64,000 bases of DNA from CAXRDE01 sp964229355 (GCA_964229355.1 CAXRDE010000019.1:62001-126000); one strand, 5' to 3'; numbered from the stretch's first letter, positions 49,391 to 59,163 are shown. The notes: generated from the sequence alone by a model not told the origin. Translations and numbers: made by a program.

Positions 49391-50628
49391 TGAGCACCTG
49401 GTTACAATGGGTCGTTCCCCCCGTGGTGGGAGCTGCGGTAGGCTATTTCACCAATGATTTGGCCGTGCGTATGCTCTTTCATCCGCTGGAGGCTAAATAC
49501 ATTGGCAAGTACAAGCTTCCCTTAACCCCCGGTCTGGTACCTGCAGAGCAAGATCGTCTGGCGGATAAGATCTCCCACCTGATCGTGGATACGTTCTTAA
49601 CCCCGGAAGATTTTCAGGGACTGGTAGAACAGCTCTTAACCCCGGAACGGGTACACAGTGCCACCGATATTTCAGTGGAAATTATTCTGGCAGAGCTCAA
49701 GCAAAAAGACAAAGTCGAGGCCTTTGCTGACGATTTTGCCGAGGCCCTCTCCGATCTGGTGCAGCGCTCTGTGCCCGCCCTGACGGAGCACCTGGCGGAA
49801 AAGAGTCTGACCCCTGAACGCATTCAATACGTTTTGGATCAGGTCATGGACAGTGTCATTCAAAACTTTCAACTGACCCCGGCCATGTCTCAATTTGTCA
49901 CCGACCACATTATGGAGTTGGTGCTCACCCCTGAGCACGTCCGCCAAAGCCTCATTGGCTTACTGACCCCGGCCAATATTGCCGCCATCGATGAAATGGC
50001 CAAAGAGCGCCTGACCGGCAAATACGGGGTCTTATTGTTCTTTTTGAACCTGCAAGATGTCTTAACCAAAATGCGTCTGTTTTTAGACAGCGAACCCGCC
50101 CAGTCCAATGCCCTAATCGAAGAAATGTTGGAGTTAATGCGCTTAGAAGATGCCATTCAACGGGCGATTCTGCGCTTTAATCCCCGCGAAATGTCCTGGG
50201 AGCAAATTGCCGAGTTTAAAGGTTCACTGGTGGGCTGGCTGCATCGTTACCTCAGCACCCATTACGACGTCATTGTGCCCCCGCTGGTGGCGAAGATGGA
50301 TATTCCGGCTTTAATGCAGGCCATGATTCGCCGCTTTGAACCGGAAAACATTCCCCCTACAGCCATTGCCAAGATCAAACACGAAACCGCCAAATTTTTG
50401 CAGGGCTATTTAGAAAAAAACCTGCACCGCCTGGTGCAAGAAGCCCTCAAAATGGCCAGTTTACAAAACCTCATTGGCAATAAAATACGTGCCTTTTCAC
50501 CGGCTCGTATGGAAGAGATTATTTTAGAGGTCTCACGCAAAGAACTCAGTATGATTGTCTGGTTGGGCGCCGTTCTTGGTTTTTTAATCGGCTGCTTACA
50601 ATCGGGGATTTTACACTTTATTCCTTGA
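49390..50628 (+). CDS. DUF445-family membrane-associated protein
   Basis: A 412-residue protein with one hydrophobic helix at each end: WLQWVVPPVVGAAVGYFTND near the start and IVWLGAVLGFLIGCLQSGI at the C-terminus. Between them is a long helical soluble part. The N-terminal pattern VGAAVGYFTNDLAVRMLFHP and LTPGLVPAEQ is that of the DUF445 (YheB-like) family. Its function is not established. The start overlaps the ftsY stop by one base (TAATG), so it is coupled to ftsY. A strong stem-loop follows the gene. Confidence 0.85.
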   Translation: MSTWLQWVVPPVVGAAVGYFTNDLAVRMLFHPLEAKYIGKYKLPLTPGLVPAEQDRLADKISHLIVDTFLTPEDFQGLVEQLLTPERVHSATDISVEIILAELKQKDKVEAFADDFAEALSDLVQRSVPALTEHLAEKSLTPERIQYVLDQVMDSVIQNFQLTPAMSQFVTDHIMELVLTPEHVRQSLIGLLTPANIAAIDEMAKERLTGKYGVLLFFLNLQDVLTKMRLFLDSEPAQSNALIEEMLELMRLEDAIQRAILRFNPREMSWEQIAEFKGSLVGWLHRYLSTHYDVIVPPLVAKMDIPALMQAMIRRFEPENIPPTAIAKIKHETAKFLQGYLEKNLHRLVQEALKMASLQNLIGNKIRAFSPARMEEIILEVSRKELSMIVWLGAVLGFLIGCLQSGILHFIP

Positions 50629-50658
50629 TCCAAACAGTGATATACAAAAGACAAAACA

Positions 50659-50696
50659 CCTTCAGTGGTTACCGTCGAAGCGACGGAGACTGAAGG
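50659..50696. terminator. Bidirectional stem-loop terminator candidate
   Basis: Outer arms CCTTCAGT and ACTGAAGG enclose inner arms CCGTC and GACGG. Read leftward the stem is followed by TGTTTTGTCTTTTG, a T-rich end that suits the glycine-rich protein gene. Read rightward it may end the nusB-ftsY operon, although there the T-run is weak. Confidence 0.6.
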
Positions 50697-50753
50697 CGTT
50701 CTCATGATTCTTGATGTTCAGGACGGCATCTGGCGCGTCCACGGTTTTGAGGA

Positions 50754-51341
50754 TTAAGCGGCTGCGCCAAAGGCAGAGAGCAGGCTGCCCCGTACCCCGG
50801 TGGCCTCAACCAATTCGGCTCCAATCCCCGCACCGTACACCCCACCAATGGTACTCATCACGGTACCAAAGAGCCCTGTGGCGCCCATGGCTTTCATGGC
50901 CAACGCCGTGACGCTACTGCCCGCGTAAGCGCCCACACCGGCACCGGTGCCCCGCAGGGCATCGGAAAGAATATTGGCTCCCGCACCGCCTGCGGTTTGT
51001 TTGCCTGAGGCCAGAGCGGCACCCTGTTTGAAAATAGACAGTCCGGTAAAGACCGCAGCCGAAACGCCCACACTTTTTCCCAGCGCCTGCACATGGGGAT
51101 TTTTCAGTGCATCTCCAATACTTCCGGCAGCGCCAGGATCCCCGGATTTTAAAATGAGTTCAATGGGGGTTCGACTCACCACACCAGCGGTAATGCCACG
51201 GGTTAACCAACCGTCGGCATGGTCGTTATAAGGGTTGGGTTCTACAGCGGGGTTTTCGGGCGTGGTTTCTGAATAAGCAGCTGCGGATTGAGGCGCTACA
51301 CCAATCATATGACCTGGATGGAAAATGGATGAGATCTGCAT
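50754..51341 (-). CDS. Hypothetical Gly/Ala-rich protein
   Basis: A 195-residue protein of no family I recognise. The N-terminal about 45 residues are polar. The rest is dominated by Gly, Ala, Ser and Thr in weakly hydrophobic helices with glycine-zipper spacing (GGVYGAGIGAELVEATG, GTGAGVGAYAGSS). This could associate with membranes or self-assemble. No signal peptide is evident. A weak AGGG site precedes the ATG. A stem-loop with a T-rich tail follows its stop. Confidence 0.6.
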   Translation of the reverse strand: MQISSIFHPGHMIGVAPQSAAAYSETTPENPAVEPNPYNDHADGWLTRGITAGVVSRTPIELILKSGDPGAAGSIGDALKNPHVQALGKSVGVSAAVFTGLSIFKQGAALASGKQTAGGAGANILSDALRGTGAGVGAYAGSSVTALAMKAMGATGLFGTVMSTIGGVYGAGIGAELVEATGVRGSLLSAFGAAA

Positions 51342-51573
51342 AAGAAAACCCTACTGTCTAAGATATTTTGTTATGCATACTATCGTCATTGCCTTTCTCA
51401 AACTTTCTTAAATTAACTATTTATTACTTTTAATATAACCGTCATTTAACCTTGAGGCTTTAGCTCTGTATCCCTTGACGCATATCAAAGAAACACATGG
51501 TTAAGGTCATGGGCCGATTCTTCTGGGCATGACACACTCAAGATAGAACATGACAAAAGAGGTTATTTATTTT

Positions 51574-51987
51574 ATGAAACACCGTGAACCCGTTTCCCAT
51601 ATTATGAGCCAGGACGTGAAATCTGTGCACCGCAAACAAAACCTGGCCGAAGTGCAACAGCTCATGGATGAGTTTAAAATTCGGCACGTGCCTGTGGTGG
51701 ATGGAGATGCAGTCGTGGGTATGTTAAGCCGCACGGACATTATGCACGCCCGCTATGGTGCGATTAAGGGTGGTGAAGAATTGCAAATGAACCTGCTGGA
51801 ACAAATGCCCGTTGAAAAAGCGATGACGCCTGACCCACAAACGGTAACACCGGGATTATCGATTCGTGAAGTGGGCGGCATTTTACACGAAAAGAATTTT
51901 TCGGCCCTGCCCGTGGTCGAAGACAAAAAACTGGTGGGCATGGTCACCACCAAAGACCTGATCGGTTATTTATTAGAGCAATACTAA
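51574..51987 (+). CDS. CBS-domain-pair protein
   Basis: A 137-residue protein with two CBS domains (about 5-62 and 76-135). SHIMSQDVKSVHRKQNLAEV and VEKAMTPDPQTVTPGLSIRE begin the two domains, and each ends in the usual V-G-M(L/V)-[ST]-x-x-D stretch. Such pairs bind adenosyl nucleotides. The start at 51574 has AAGAGG 11 bp upstream; an earlier in-frame ATG at 51550 has none. It is a stand-alone regulator of unknown partner, convergent with the VF530-like gene (4 bp apart). Confidence 0.85.
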   Translation: MKHREPVSHIMSQDVKSVHRKQNLAEVQQLMDEFKIRHVPVVDGDAVVGMLSRTDIMHARYGAIKGGEELQMNLLEQMPVEKAMTPDPQTVTPGLSIREVGGILHEKNFSALPVVEDKKLVGMVTTKDLIGYLLEQY

Positions 51988-51991
51988 AGCG

Positions 51992-52300
51992 TTAAGAACG
52001 TTTACGTCGCTTCTGCCCCTGGGAACGCGCCTTTAAGGTCAAGTACAAATTTTCGACCTTGGTGCGCGCCCAGGGGGTTTTGCGTAGAAAGGCCAGACTC
52101 GATTTGATGCTGGGATCATTTTGAAAACAACGAATCTTAATATATTTACCCAGCTTTTCCCATCCCAGGTCCTCTACCAATTCGGTCAAAATCTGCTGTA
52201 AGGTAATCCCCTGTAGGGGGTTTTTCGAGTGATCAATGGCCTTTTTCGGCGCGGTTGCTTCTTCAGGGTTCTCATCTGGGTTGATAGGTTCAGGGTTCAT
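51992..52300 (-). CDS. VF530/DUF2132-family small protein
   Basis: A 102-residue protein. After a charged, Pro-rich N-terminus, residues about 28-92 match VF530 (DUF2132): NPLQGITLQQILTELVEDLG, RCFQNDPSIKSSLAFLRKTP and WARTKVENLYL. The family is a small helical fold proposed to bind DNA. The C-terminus is strongly basic (QGQKRRKRS). AAAGGA precedes the ATG. Confidence 0.82.
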   Translation of the reverse strand: MNPEPINPDENPEEATAPKKAIDHSKNPLQGITLQQILTELVEDLGWEKLGKYIKIRCFQNDPSIKSSLAFLRKTPWARTKVENLYLTLKARSQGQKRRKRS

Positions 52301-52372
52301 AAAAGGGGTCCTTTCTCGGTCTCAGCTGTTCAGTATACCCTGCTCTCAGCACGACTCACCGCCTAAAACCGC

Positions 52373-52401
52373 AAAAAAGGCCCACATCAATGATGTGGGC
52401 C
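52373..52401 (-). terminator. Intrinsic terminator of nrdJ
   Basis: On the minus strand, GGCCCACATC, a 3-nt loop and GATGTGGGCC form a 10-bp stem followed by six Ts. It lies 23 bp after the nrdJ stop. Confidence 0.9.
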
Positions 52402-52423
52402 CTGAATCATACACGTTCAATTT

Positions 52424-55168
52424 TTACGAGCAACCGCTGGTGGCACCACAGTTCAGACATTTATAACAGGCCCCATTGCGCACCATCGAAGCCGAACCAC
52501 AGCCCATACAGGGAGGAGCGTCAGCACTGTTCACAAACGACAGCGCTTTGGGTTGCACTTCATCGGCAACAGGGGACTGCTGCGCTACCGGTTCAGTGGC
52601 GTTCACAGCGGTATGTACCGCTTGTGCCTCTTCTGCACTTAAAAAGCGCAGCGCCAACCACCGGAAAATATAGTCCATAATGGATTTGGCAAACGGAATT
52701 TCCTTGTTGCCGGTGTAACCAGAAGGCTCAAAGCGGGTATGCGAGAGTTTATCCACGAGCACCTGCAAAGGAACCCCATACTGTAAAGCCAGGGATACCG
52801 AAGTGGCAAAGGCATCCATGAGTCCTGAGATCACGCTGCCTTCTTTGGCCATGGTAATAAAAATTTCACCCGGAGAACCATCTTCATAGGTTCCTACGGT
52901 CACATAGCCCTTATGCCCCCCAATACTAAACCGATGGGTGAGCGCATGGCGTTCGTTGGGTAAACGACGACGACGGGGACCCGCCACAGGAGCTTCTGCT
53001 GCAGCGGTTTCCGCTTTTTTGCTTTCACTCGCTGTATTTAAAGGCTGTGTGCGCTTGCTGCCATCGCGGTAAATCGCCACGGCCTTCACGCCCAATTTCC
53101 AGGCTTCCACATAGGCATCAAAAATATCTTGTACCGAAACATCCTGAGGCATATTCACGGTTTTAGAAATCGCACCGCTAATAAAAGGCTGTACAGCCCC
53201 CATCATCCGAATATGTCCCATGTAATGAATGGAACGGGTTCCTTTTAAGGCCTTAAAAGCACAATCAAAAACGGGCAAGTGTTCTGCCCGCAACTCAGGC
53301 GCTCCCTCAACGGTATCGTTTTTATCGAGGTAATCTAAAATTTGACTGGCGGCTTCAGCGTCATAGCCCAGATTTTGCAACGCCAGAGGGACCGTTTGGT
53401 TCACAATTTTCATTGAACCACCGCCCACCAGACGCTTGTATTTAATCAGGGCAATATCGGGTTCTACCCCTGTGGTATCACAGTCCATTAAAAAAGCAAT
53501 GGTTCCTGTGGGGGCCAGGACGGACACCTGTGCATTGCGATAGCCGTATTTTTCACCCAGGGCCAGCGCCTGATCCCAGGCTTTTTGCGCAGCGGTTTTA
53601 ATATTTTCATTGCGCGCACTGCCCTGAACATTTTTTACCGCCGCACGGTGCATTTGAATGACGTCTAACATGTGGGCTTCATTGGGTTGGTATCCGCCAA
53701 AGGCTCCCACCACTGAAGCCAGCTCTGCGGACACTTTATATGCCTCACCGGTCATGAGGGCCGTAATGGCAGCCGCATAGTCTCGACCTGTGTCACTGTC
53801 GTAGGGTAAGCCCTGTGCCATCAAAAGGGCACCCAGGTTGCCATAACCCAAACCCAACGTGCGATAACGATGGCTATTGGTTTCAATGGCTGGGGTGGGA
53901 TAGCTGGCTTTGTCCACTAAGATTTCTTGTGCGGTAATCAGAACACGTACCGTGTGTTTAAAGGCCTCAACATCAAACACCCCGTTATCGTAATACTTCA
54001 TAAGATTAATCGAAGCCAAATTACAGGCGGTATCATCTAAGAACATATACTCTGAGCAAGGATTGGAACCATTAATGCGACCGGAGGCTTTGGCCGTGTG
54101 CCAGCGGTTAATGGTAGAGTCATATTGCATTCCTGGGTCCCCACAAATCCAGGTGCCTTCAGCCATTTTCATCAATAACTCACGGGCCTGATAAGTATCC
54201 ATAATTGAGCCATCGCTCACCGCACGGGTGTGCCAGGGCTGATCGGCCAGGGCGGCCTGCATGAATTCATCGGTGACCCGCACCGAATGGTTTGCATTTT
54301 GAAACTGTACGGAGTCATAGGCACCTCCGGGCACATTAAAGCCCCCGTCATAACCTGCATCAATAAGGGACCAGGCCTTTTTTTCTTCGTTGGCTTTGGT
54401 GTCAATAAACTCCACAATATCCGGGTGATCAATATTTAAAATGACCATTTTTGCAGCGCGACGGGTTTTGCCTCCGGACTTAATAACGCCTGCAAAGGCA
54501 TCATAACCGCGCATGAACGATACGGGGCCTGAAGCAGTGCCTCCGCCGGATAAGGACTCTTTGGAAGAGCGTAAACTTGAAAAATTGGTGCCGGTGCCTG
54601 AACCCCACTTAAACAGCATCCCTTCGGTTTTTGCCAGGGTTAAAATCGAGGCCATATTGTCTTCGACCGCATTAATAAAACAGGCAGAGCACTGGGGTTT
54701 GGGCTCTAAGCCCACGTTAAACCACACAGGGCTGTTAAAGGCAGCGTGCTGATTGACCAGAATCGAGGTCAACTCGGCGTGAAATGTGTGTCCCGCCTGG
54801 AGGTTTTTAAAATAGCCTTGCTCAAGCCCCCAACGGGCAATGGTATCTGCCACACGGCCAATCAATTGTTTAACGCTGGACTCGCGCTCAGGGGTTCCCA
54901 TTTTGCCCGAAAAGTATTTTGAAACCACCACATTGGTGGCTTGTTGCGACCAGCGTACGGGCACTTCTACTTGCTTTTGCTCAAAAATACTTTCGCCTTT
55001 TTCGTTGGTAATGGCTGCGGTTCTGAGTTCCCACTCCAACGCATCAAAAGGGTGTACACCTGCCGTCGAGTAATAAGAAAGAAAATCCATACCCTGTTCG
55101 TTAAAAACAAAAGGAAGTTCCTGTTCGATCAGGGTTCCTGGGGAATGTTTAACTTGTGTATTAGACAT
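52424..55168 (-). CDS. nrdJ: Adenosylcobalamin-dependent ribonucleotide reductase (class II)
   Basis: A 914-residue class II ribonucleotide reductase that makes deoxynucleotides with B12. Visible features are AFNSPVWFNVG, FKWGSGTGTNFSSLRSSKE, the active-site region NPCSEYMFLDDTACNLASIN with N-x-C-x-E, and VSVLAPTGTIAFLMDCDTTG. A late TSCLO-type region contains HALTHRFSIGGHKGYVTVG. The C-terminus has a zinc-ribbon-like CMGCG and CYKCLNCG. A GGAG site precedes the ATG. No cobalamin riboswitch was recognised upstream. Because it needs B12, not oxygen, it works with or without air. Confidence 0.95.
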   Translation of the reverse strand: MSNTQVKHSPGTLIEQELPFVFNEQGMDFLSYYSTAGVHPFDALEWELRTAAITNEKGESIFEQKQVEVPVRWSQQATNVVVSKYFSGKMGTPERESSVKQLIGRVADTIARWGLEQGYFKNLQAGHTFHAELTSILVNQHAAFNSPVWFNVGLEPKPQCSACFINAVEDNMASILTLAKTEGMLFKWGSGTGTNFSSLRSSKESLSGGGTASGPVSFMRGYDAFAGVIKSGGKTRRAAKMVILNIDHPDIVEFIDTKANEEKKAWSLIDAGYDGGFNVPGGAYDSVQFQNANHSVRVTDEFMQAALADQPWHTRAVSDGSIMDTYQARELLMKMAEGTWICGDPGMQYDSTINRWHTAKASGRINGSNPCSEYMFLDDTACNLASINLMKYYDNGVFDVEAFKHTVRVLITAQEILVDKASYPTPAIETNSHRYRTLGLGYGNLGALLMAQGLPYDSDTGRDYAAAITALMTGEAYKVSAELASVVGAFGGYQPNEAHMLDVIQMHRAAVKNVQGSARNENIKTAAQKAWDQALALGEKYGYRNAQVSVLAPTGTIAFLMDCDTTGVEPDIALIKYKRLVGGGSMKIVNQTVPLALQNLGYDAEAASQILDYLDKNDTVEGAPELRAEHLPVFDCAFKALKGTRSIHYMGHIRMMGAVQPFISGAISKTVNMPQDVSVQDIFDAYVEAWKLGVKAVAIYRDGSKRTQPLNTASESKKAETAAAEAPVAGPRRRRLPNERHALTHRFSIGGHKGYVTVGTYEDGSPGEIFITMAKEGSVISGLMDAFATSVSLALQYGVPLQVLVDKLSHTRFEPSGYTGNKEIPFAKSIMDYIFRWLALRFLSAEEAQAVHTAVNATEPVAQQSPVADEVQPKALSFVNSADAPPCMGCGSASMVRNGACYKCLNCGATSGCS

Positions 55169-55516
55169 TAAAAACTCCGTTTATTTTCGATTAAGAACAC
55201 ACCACTTTAAAGAGACATTTCGACAAAATACACAAAAAAAAGAGTTTTTACCTGTTGTATTTGACGCGTTTCTCAGGGGCTGCATGAAGTATTGTAACCC
55301 ATATCACGGCCCAGGTGTAGGGTCAAAAATCTCCCGTCAATACAGAAACACAGCAAAACTCATCGCCAAAACACGCATGATAACTGGCTTTTGTTTTTTG
55401 AGAATTTTTTAGACAAAATCAAAAAGGGTCCGAAGTCACTTCAAACACAGGGGCTTGAATACATATTTTTCGCAAAAGACATACACACGTTTAATTACGT
55501 ATATGTAAACTTAGCT
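55169..55516. other. Spacer between tatC and nrdJ; no gene seen
   Basis: This AT-rich 348-bp segment holds no supported gene, tRNA or riboswitch. It must contain the nrdJ promoter (minus strand), but no convincing -35/-10 pair stood out. Confidence 0.5.
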
Positions 55517-56353
55517 TTAATAATCGGTGTTTTTCACGCCCACAAGGCGCTCTCCGAGCCACATCAATACCAATCCCAGCTCAAACAGCACAATCAAAGT
55601 GCCTGCCAAAAGACTTTGGGTCATGATGTCTACAGAAGGGGTAATTACCGCTGCCACAATAAAACTGATCAAAACCGCATAGCGCCGTTGAGCCACCAAT
55701 AATGCCCGCTGCACAATCCGAAAAACACTCAGCACCAGCATAATAATGGGCACCTGAAAAATGAGGCCCGTGCTAAAGATTAACACCGAGGCAAACCCCA
55801 CAAAGCGGTCAATAGACAACATGGGTTGAATACCTTCTGGTGTAAAACCAATTAAAAACTGTAACCCCAGAGGCAACAAGAGAAAATACGCAAAGGCCAC
55901 CCCCCCCAAAAAGAGCACATAACTCAGTACAATAATGGGAATTAACGCCCGGCGCTGCCAACGTTCAAGGGCCGGGCCAATAAACCAAAAAATCTCACGC
56001 AGCACCACTGGCACCGCCAAAAACAGCCCAATGAGAATCGACATGCGCACCACAGCGGTAAAGCCTTCTGCAGGAGACACAATCACGAACTGTACATCTT
56101 TTTGAATTTGAGACCGCAGTAAACTGAGCAGGGGCTGGTGAAAATAAAAGCCCGCCATCGCGCCCAACAATACGGCGGCAGCACAGACAATCAGGGCACG
56201 ACGTAACTCGCCCAGGTGCTGAAAAAATCCCATTTCTCCGCGCAGCAGAACCGGGTCTAAAACAGGCAAATCATCGGGATCAGCCACCTGACGATCGCTG
56301 ACTTCATCTTTTAAAACCGTGTGCTCTAATTCTTCAAAGGGATTTTTGCTCAT
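55517..56353 (-). CDS. tatC: Twin-arginine translocase subunit TatC
   Basis: A 278-residue inner-membrane protein with six predicted helices. The cytoplasmic N-terminus carries the signal-binding region MGFFQHLGELRRALIV. SPAEGFTAVVRMSILIGLFL and FWFIGPALERWQRRALIPII are the conserved loop and E-x-R parts. ITPSVDIMTQSLLAGTLIVL is near the end. It recognises twin-arginine signals. The tatA/tatB partner is not in the window. It overlaps the methyltransferase gene by 4 bp, so the pair is an operon. Confidence 0.93.
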   Translation of the reverse strand: MSKNPFEELEHTVLKDEVSDRQVADPDDLPVLDPVLLRGEMGFFQHLGELRRALIVCAAAVLLGAMAGFYFHQPLLSLLRSQIQKDVQFVIVSPAEGFTAVVRMSILIGLFLAVPVVLREIFWFIGPALERWQRRALIPIIVLSYVLFLGGVAFAYFLLLPLGLQFLIGFTPEGIQPMLSIDRFVGFASVLIFSTGLIFQVPIIMLVLSVFRIVQRALLVAQRRYAVLISFIVAAVITPSVDIMTQSLLAGTLIVLFELGLVLMWLGERLVGVKNTDY

Positions 56354-57114
56354 AGGGCATTGCCGTGCTGTCGCAAATATTCATGGCCCAACATGGCACC
56401 TGCTGTGACCACATTTAAAGACTCCACGCGCGGATGAATGGGAATGGAGAGACTCAGATCCGCAAGGGCTCGCACATCCCCATGAAGCCCTTGCCCCTCG
56501 TGACCCAAAGCCAAAATGCACTGGCGGGGCAGGGGCGTATGCAGGCTGCTTGACGGTGCTTCAGCGGCAGTGGCCACCACTTGCCAACCCGCCTCTTGAT
56601 AGGCTTTCAGGTCAGCCAGGTCCATTTCGCGTACCGGCAGGCGCAAGCTGGCCCCCATGGAGCCACGAATGACTTTCATTTGAAAAGGGTCTGGTGTGGC
56701 ACCAAAAGCCATGACCCCGCGCCAATTTAAGGCATCCGCCAAACGCAAGAGGGCGCCAAAGTTACCGGGATCTTGCAAGCGATCGGCCAAAATCCAGGCA
56801 CTCGCGCGGGAGGTGTCCTCGACAATGGGGCGTTGGTGAAACACCCCCAGTACGTCAGCAGGCGAAGTCAATTGAGAAATATAGCCCATGAGTTCTTCGG
56901 GCAGGGTATACTGAGGCACTTCGGTGGGCAGATTCAGGGCCGCAAGTCCTGCTTCTGTGCCCAACACACTGTCGAGAGTCCAATCCTGAGCCAGCGCCTC
57001 GGCCATAAGGGTAGCGCCTTCGACGACATATTGCGCAGTTTTTTGGCGGTATTTCCTTTGCGCTAATTGCCGAATATGTTTTATCTTAGGGTTAGAACGA
57101 CTGTGAATCAACAT
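56350..57114 (-). CDS. SpoU/TrmH-family RNA 2'-O-methyltransferase
   Basis: A 254-residue SPOUT methyltransferase. The N-terminal substrate-binding part begins SRSNPKIKHIRQLAQRKYRQ. The catalytic part has DRLQDPGNFGALLRLADALN (motif 1), LALGHEGQGL (motif 2) and IPIHPRVESLNVVTAGAMLG (motif 3, knot region). Such enzymes modify ribose 2'-OH in 23S rRNA or tRNA with S-adenosylmethionine. The exact target is not readable. Its ATG region faces the VWA gene head to head. Confidence 0.9.
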   Translation of the reverse strand: MLIHSRSNPKIKHIRQLAQRKYRQKTAQYVVEGATLMAEALAQDWTLDSVLGTEAGLAALNLPTEVPQYTLPEELMGYISQLTSPADVLGVFHQRPIVEDTSRASAWILADRLQDPGNFGALLRLADALNWRGVMAFGATPDPFQMKVIRGSMGASLRLPVREMDLADLKAYQEAGWQVVATAAEAPSSSLHTPLPRQCILALGHEGQGLHGDVRALADLSLSIPIHPRVESLNVVTAGAMLGHEYLRQHGNAL

Positions 57115-57138
57115 GTGAGGTCTATTGTACCGCGGCTT

Positions 57139-59124
57139 ATGAGAAAAAAGGTATGGATTGGTTCAGGGATTTTTGCACTGGCGCTGGGTTTAACCCTGGG
57201 GGTTTGGAAGCTCAGTTTTCAACAATTGGCAGCTCCTCACGCACTCTGGGGGTTGGGTGTACTGATACCCGTTGTGCTGTATTTACGCCGCCGTCAGCAC
57301 CAGCGACAACAGCGCCTCAATCAACTGTATGACTCGCCCTTGCACGCCCGTTTGTTTACGCATGCCCCCAGTGCCCCCCTTTGGCAACATCTGGGCCTAC
57401 TCGGTATGCTCTGTTGTGTCATTGTGGCACTGGCCCGTCCTCAGGGTCCGCTGATTTTCTCCGAAGGCAGCACCACCGGTGTGGATATTCTGATTGGCAT
57501 TGACGTTTCTGATAGCATGAAAGCGTTAGATGAAGGTTACCCCAACCGCATGGGGGCCGCAGCCAATGTGGTAAAACAACTCACCCCTGCCCTGGAAGGC
57601 GACCGGGTAGGGCTGTTTGTGTTTAGTGGTGAGGCCTTTAGCCTGGCTCCCTTTACCTATGACCACAGCACCCTGTACAGCTTCGCTGAAGAAGTCAGTG
57701 CCGACCTGTTGCCCTCTGCCACCACAGATCTCGAAGAAGCCTTAAAACACGCGTTACACCGCTTTCAAATCAAGACCACCGAAGGCGCGACACCTGAGGA
57801 TAAGCCGGAGGATCATGCGGGTCAGCTTTTGGTTTTGTTTAGTGACGGAGAAAACCAACTGGGGGATTACCGCGACGAATTGGAGACCCTGGCTCGCTAT
57901 CAAATCCCCGTGATCACCATTGGTGTGGGCACAGCAGAAGGCGCCAGAATTCCCATGGACAGCCTGATGGGCCGCAGCTACAAGGTGTGGCAAGGCGATT
58001 ACGCCATTACCAAATTAGATACCAAAACCCTCCAAACCCTTGCCGATAGCACCCAGGGACGCTATTTGCCCCTGTCAAAAATCAATCAGCTACCGCGCGT
58101 ACTCAGAGATATGCGCCAGCATCTGCAAAGCCAACGCCACGACACCCAAACCCAACAATTTGAAGAGCGTTATATGTACTGGCTCTGCCTGGGACTCGTC
58201 TTGTGGGGCATTTGGCCCTTTCTCTTTCCACAGATACAACGCCGTGCGCGCCGCCCCAAAGTACCCTTTGAACACTTCACAAAGGTCTTAAAGCGCACGC
58301 TAAAAAAACAACCCCAGCCCCTGGCCGTGGCGCTCACCCTCAGCTTACTCTCTCCGTTTTTGCAAAGTGCCTGGAGTTGGAACCCCCTGGGATGGCAACC
58401 TTTTTGGCGCAATAACCAGGGGCAAGAAGCCTTTGAAAGCAAAAATTATGAGCGCGCGGAAGAAGCCTTTCAAAAAGGCCTTGCCCAGGACCCCGACAAT
58501 GCCGCACTGCGCAATAATGAAGCCCACGCACAGTATTACAACAAACGTTATGATGAGGCCATTGAAAACTATAAACAAAACCTTGAAAACCCTCAACTCA
58601 CACCCAAACAGCAGGCCAATACCTTTTATAATTTGGGCAATAGCTATTATCGCAAAGGGCAAGCATCCCCTGAAGCACAACAAGAGCAATGGAAAGAAGC
58701 GCTGAAGGCTTATCAAGAAGCACTCAAGCGCAATCCCCAGGATGAACAGGCCCTCGAAAACTTAAATTTTGTACAACAACAATTGAATCAGCAGCAAAAG
58801 CAGCAACAAAACAAGGGGCAAAACAACCCATCGCCTCAGCAGCAACCGTCTCAGGCTGCGGGCGATCAACCCGATAACCAACCCTCTTCTCAGCCTCAAA
58901 ACCAGGGTAATGCGCAGCAAGACCCAGGCCGTGCGCCGGATCAAATGCCCACACCAGCCCCTTCACCCCAGTATTTTGATCAAGAAAAAGTAGATCAATT
59001 TTTAAAACAACAAGAACAGCAAGAAGAACAGAGCAAAGGCGGTTTTCACCGCACCCGTCAAAATGCCCAGGGCAACCCGAATCGCAAAGGAGATCCCTGG
59101 AGCAATACGGTGAAGGACTGGTAA
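57139..59124 (+). CDS. VWA-TPR membrane fusion protein (BatB-BatC-like)
   Basis: A 661-residue protein. The frame is open from 57067 but overlaps the divergent methyltransferase start. The ATG at 57139 gives MRKKVWIGSGIF directly before the first membrane helix and is preferred. Two N-terminal helices precede a von Willebrand A domain (about 110-290) with the metal site DVSDSMKA and later SDGENQLG. A third helix (about 345-365) follows. After another hydrophobic stretch, three or so TPR repeats are seen (for example NYERAEEAFQKGLAQDPDNA). A long Gln/Pro-rich tail ends the protein. In Bacteroides BatB and BatC are separate genes. The role is unclear. Confidence 0.85.
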   Translation: MRKKVWIGSGIFALALGLTLGVWKLSFQQLAAPHALWGLGVLIPVVLYLRRRQHQRQQRLNQLYDSPLHARLFTHAPSAPLWQHLGLLGMLCCVIVALARPQGPLIFSEGSTTGVDILIGIDVSDSMKALDEGYPNRMGAAANVVKQLTPALEGDRVGLFVFSGEAFSLAPFTYDHSTLYSFAEEVSADLLPSATTDLEEALKHALHRFQIKTTEGATPEDKPEDHAGQLLVLFSDGENQLGDYRDELETLARYQIPVITIGVGTAEGARIPMDSLMGRSYKVWQGDYAITKLDTKTLQTLADSTQGRYLPLSKINQLPRVLRDMRQHLQSQRHDTQTQQFEERYMYWLCLGLVLWGIWPFLFPQIQRRARRPKVPFEHFTKVLKRTLKKQPQPLAVALTLSLLSPFLQSAWSWNPLGWQPFWRNNQGQEAFESKNYERAEEAFQKGLAQDPDNAALRNNEAHAQYYNKRYDEAIENYKQNLENPQLTPKQQANTFYNLGNSYYRKGQASPEAQQEQWKEALKAYQEALKRNPQDEQALENLNFVQQQLNQQQKQQQNKGQNNPSPQQQPSQAAGDQPDNQPSSQPQNQGNAQQDPGRAPDQMPTPAPSPQYFDQEKVDQFLKQQEQQEEQSKGGFHRTRQNAQGNPNRKGDPWSNTVKDW

Positions 59125-59129
59125 TAACG

Positions 59130-59135
59130 TATAAT
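59130..59135 (+). promoter_or_regulatory. Candidate -10 for the crotonase-family gene
   Basis: A perfect TATAAT lies 28 bp before the start and 5 bp after the VWA-TPR stop. No strong -35 was seen. It would place the crotonase gene and its follower in their own unit. Confidence 0.5.
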
Positions 59136-59163
59136 GGGAATAAACAAAACTCTGGAGTCCTCC

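Noticed and set aside
50665..50757. Short open frame (about 30 codons) through the stem-loop, ending VQDGIWRVHGFED
   Set aside because: It has no ribosome-binding site, overlaps a terminator-like stem-loop and has no recognisable relative. It could be a relic, but support is too thin.
55169..55516. Cobalamin riboswitch before nrdJ
   Set aside because: Expected for a B12-dependent enzyme, but no B12-box-like core or suitable stem arrangement was seen.
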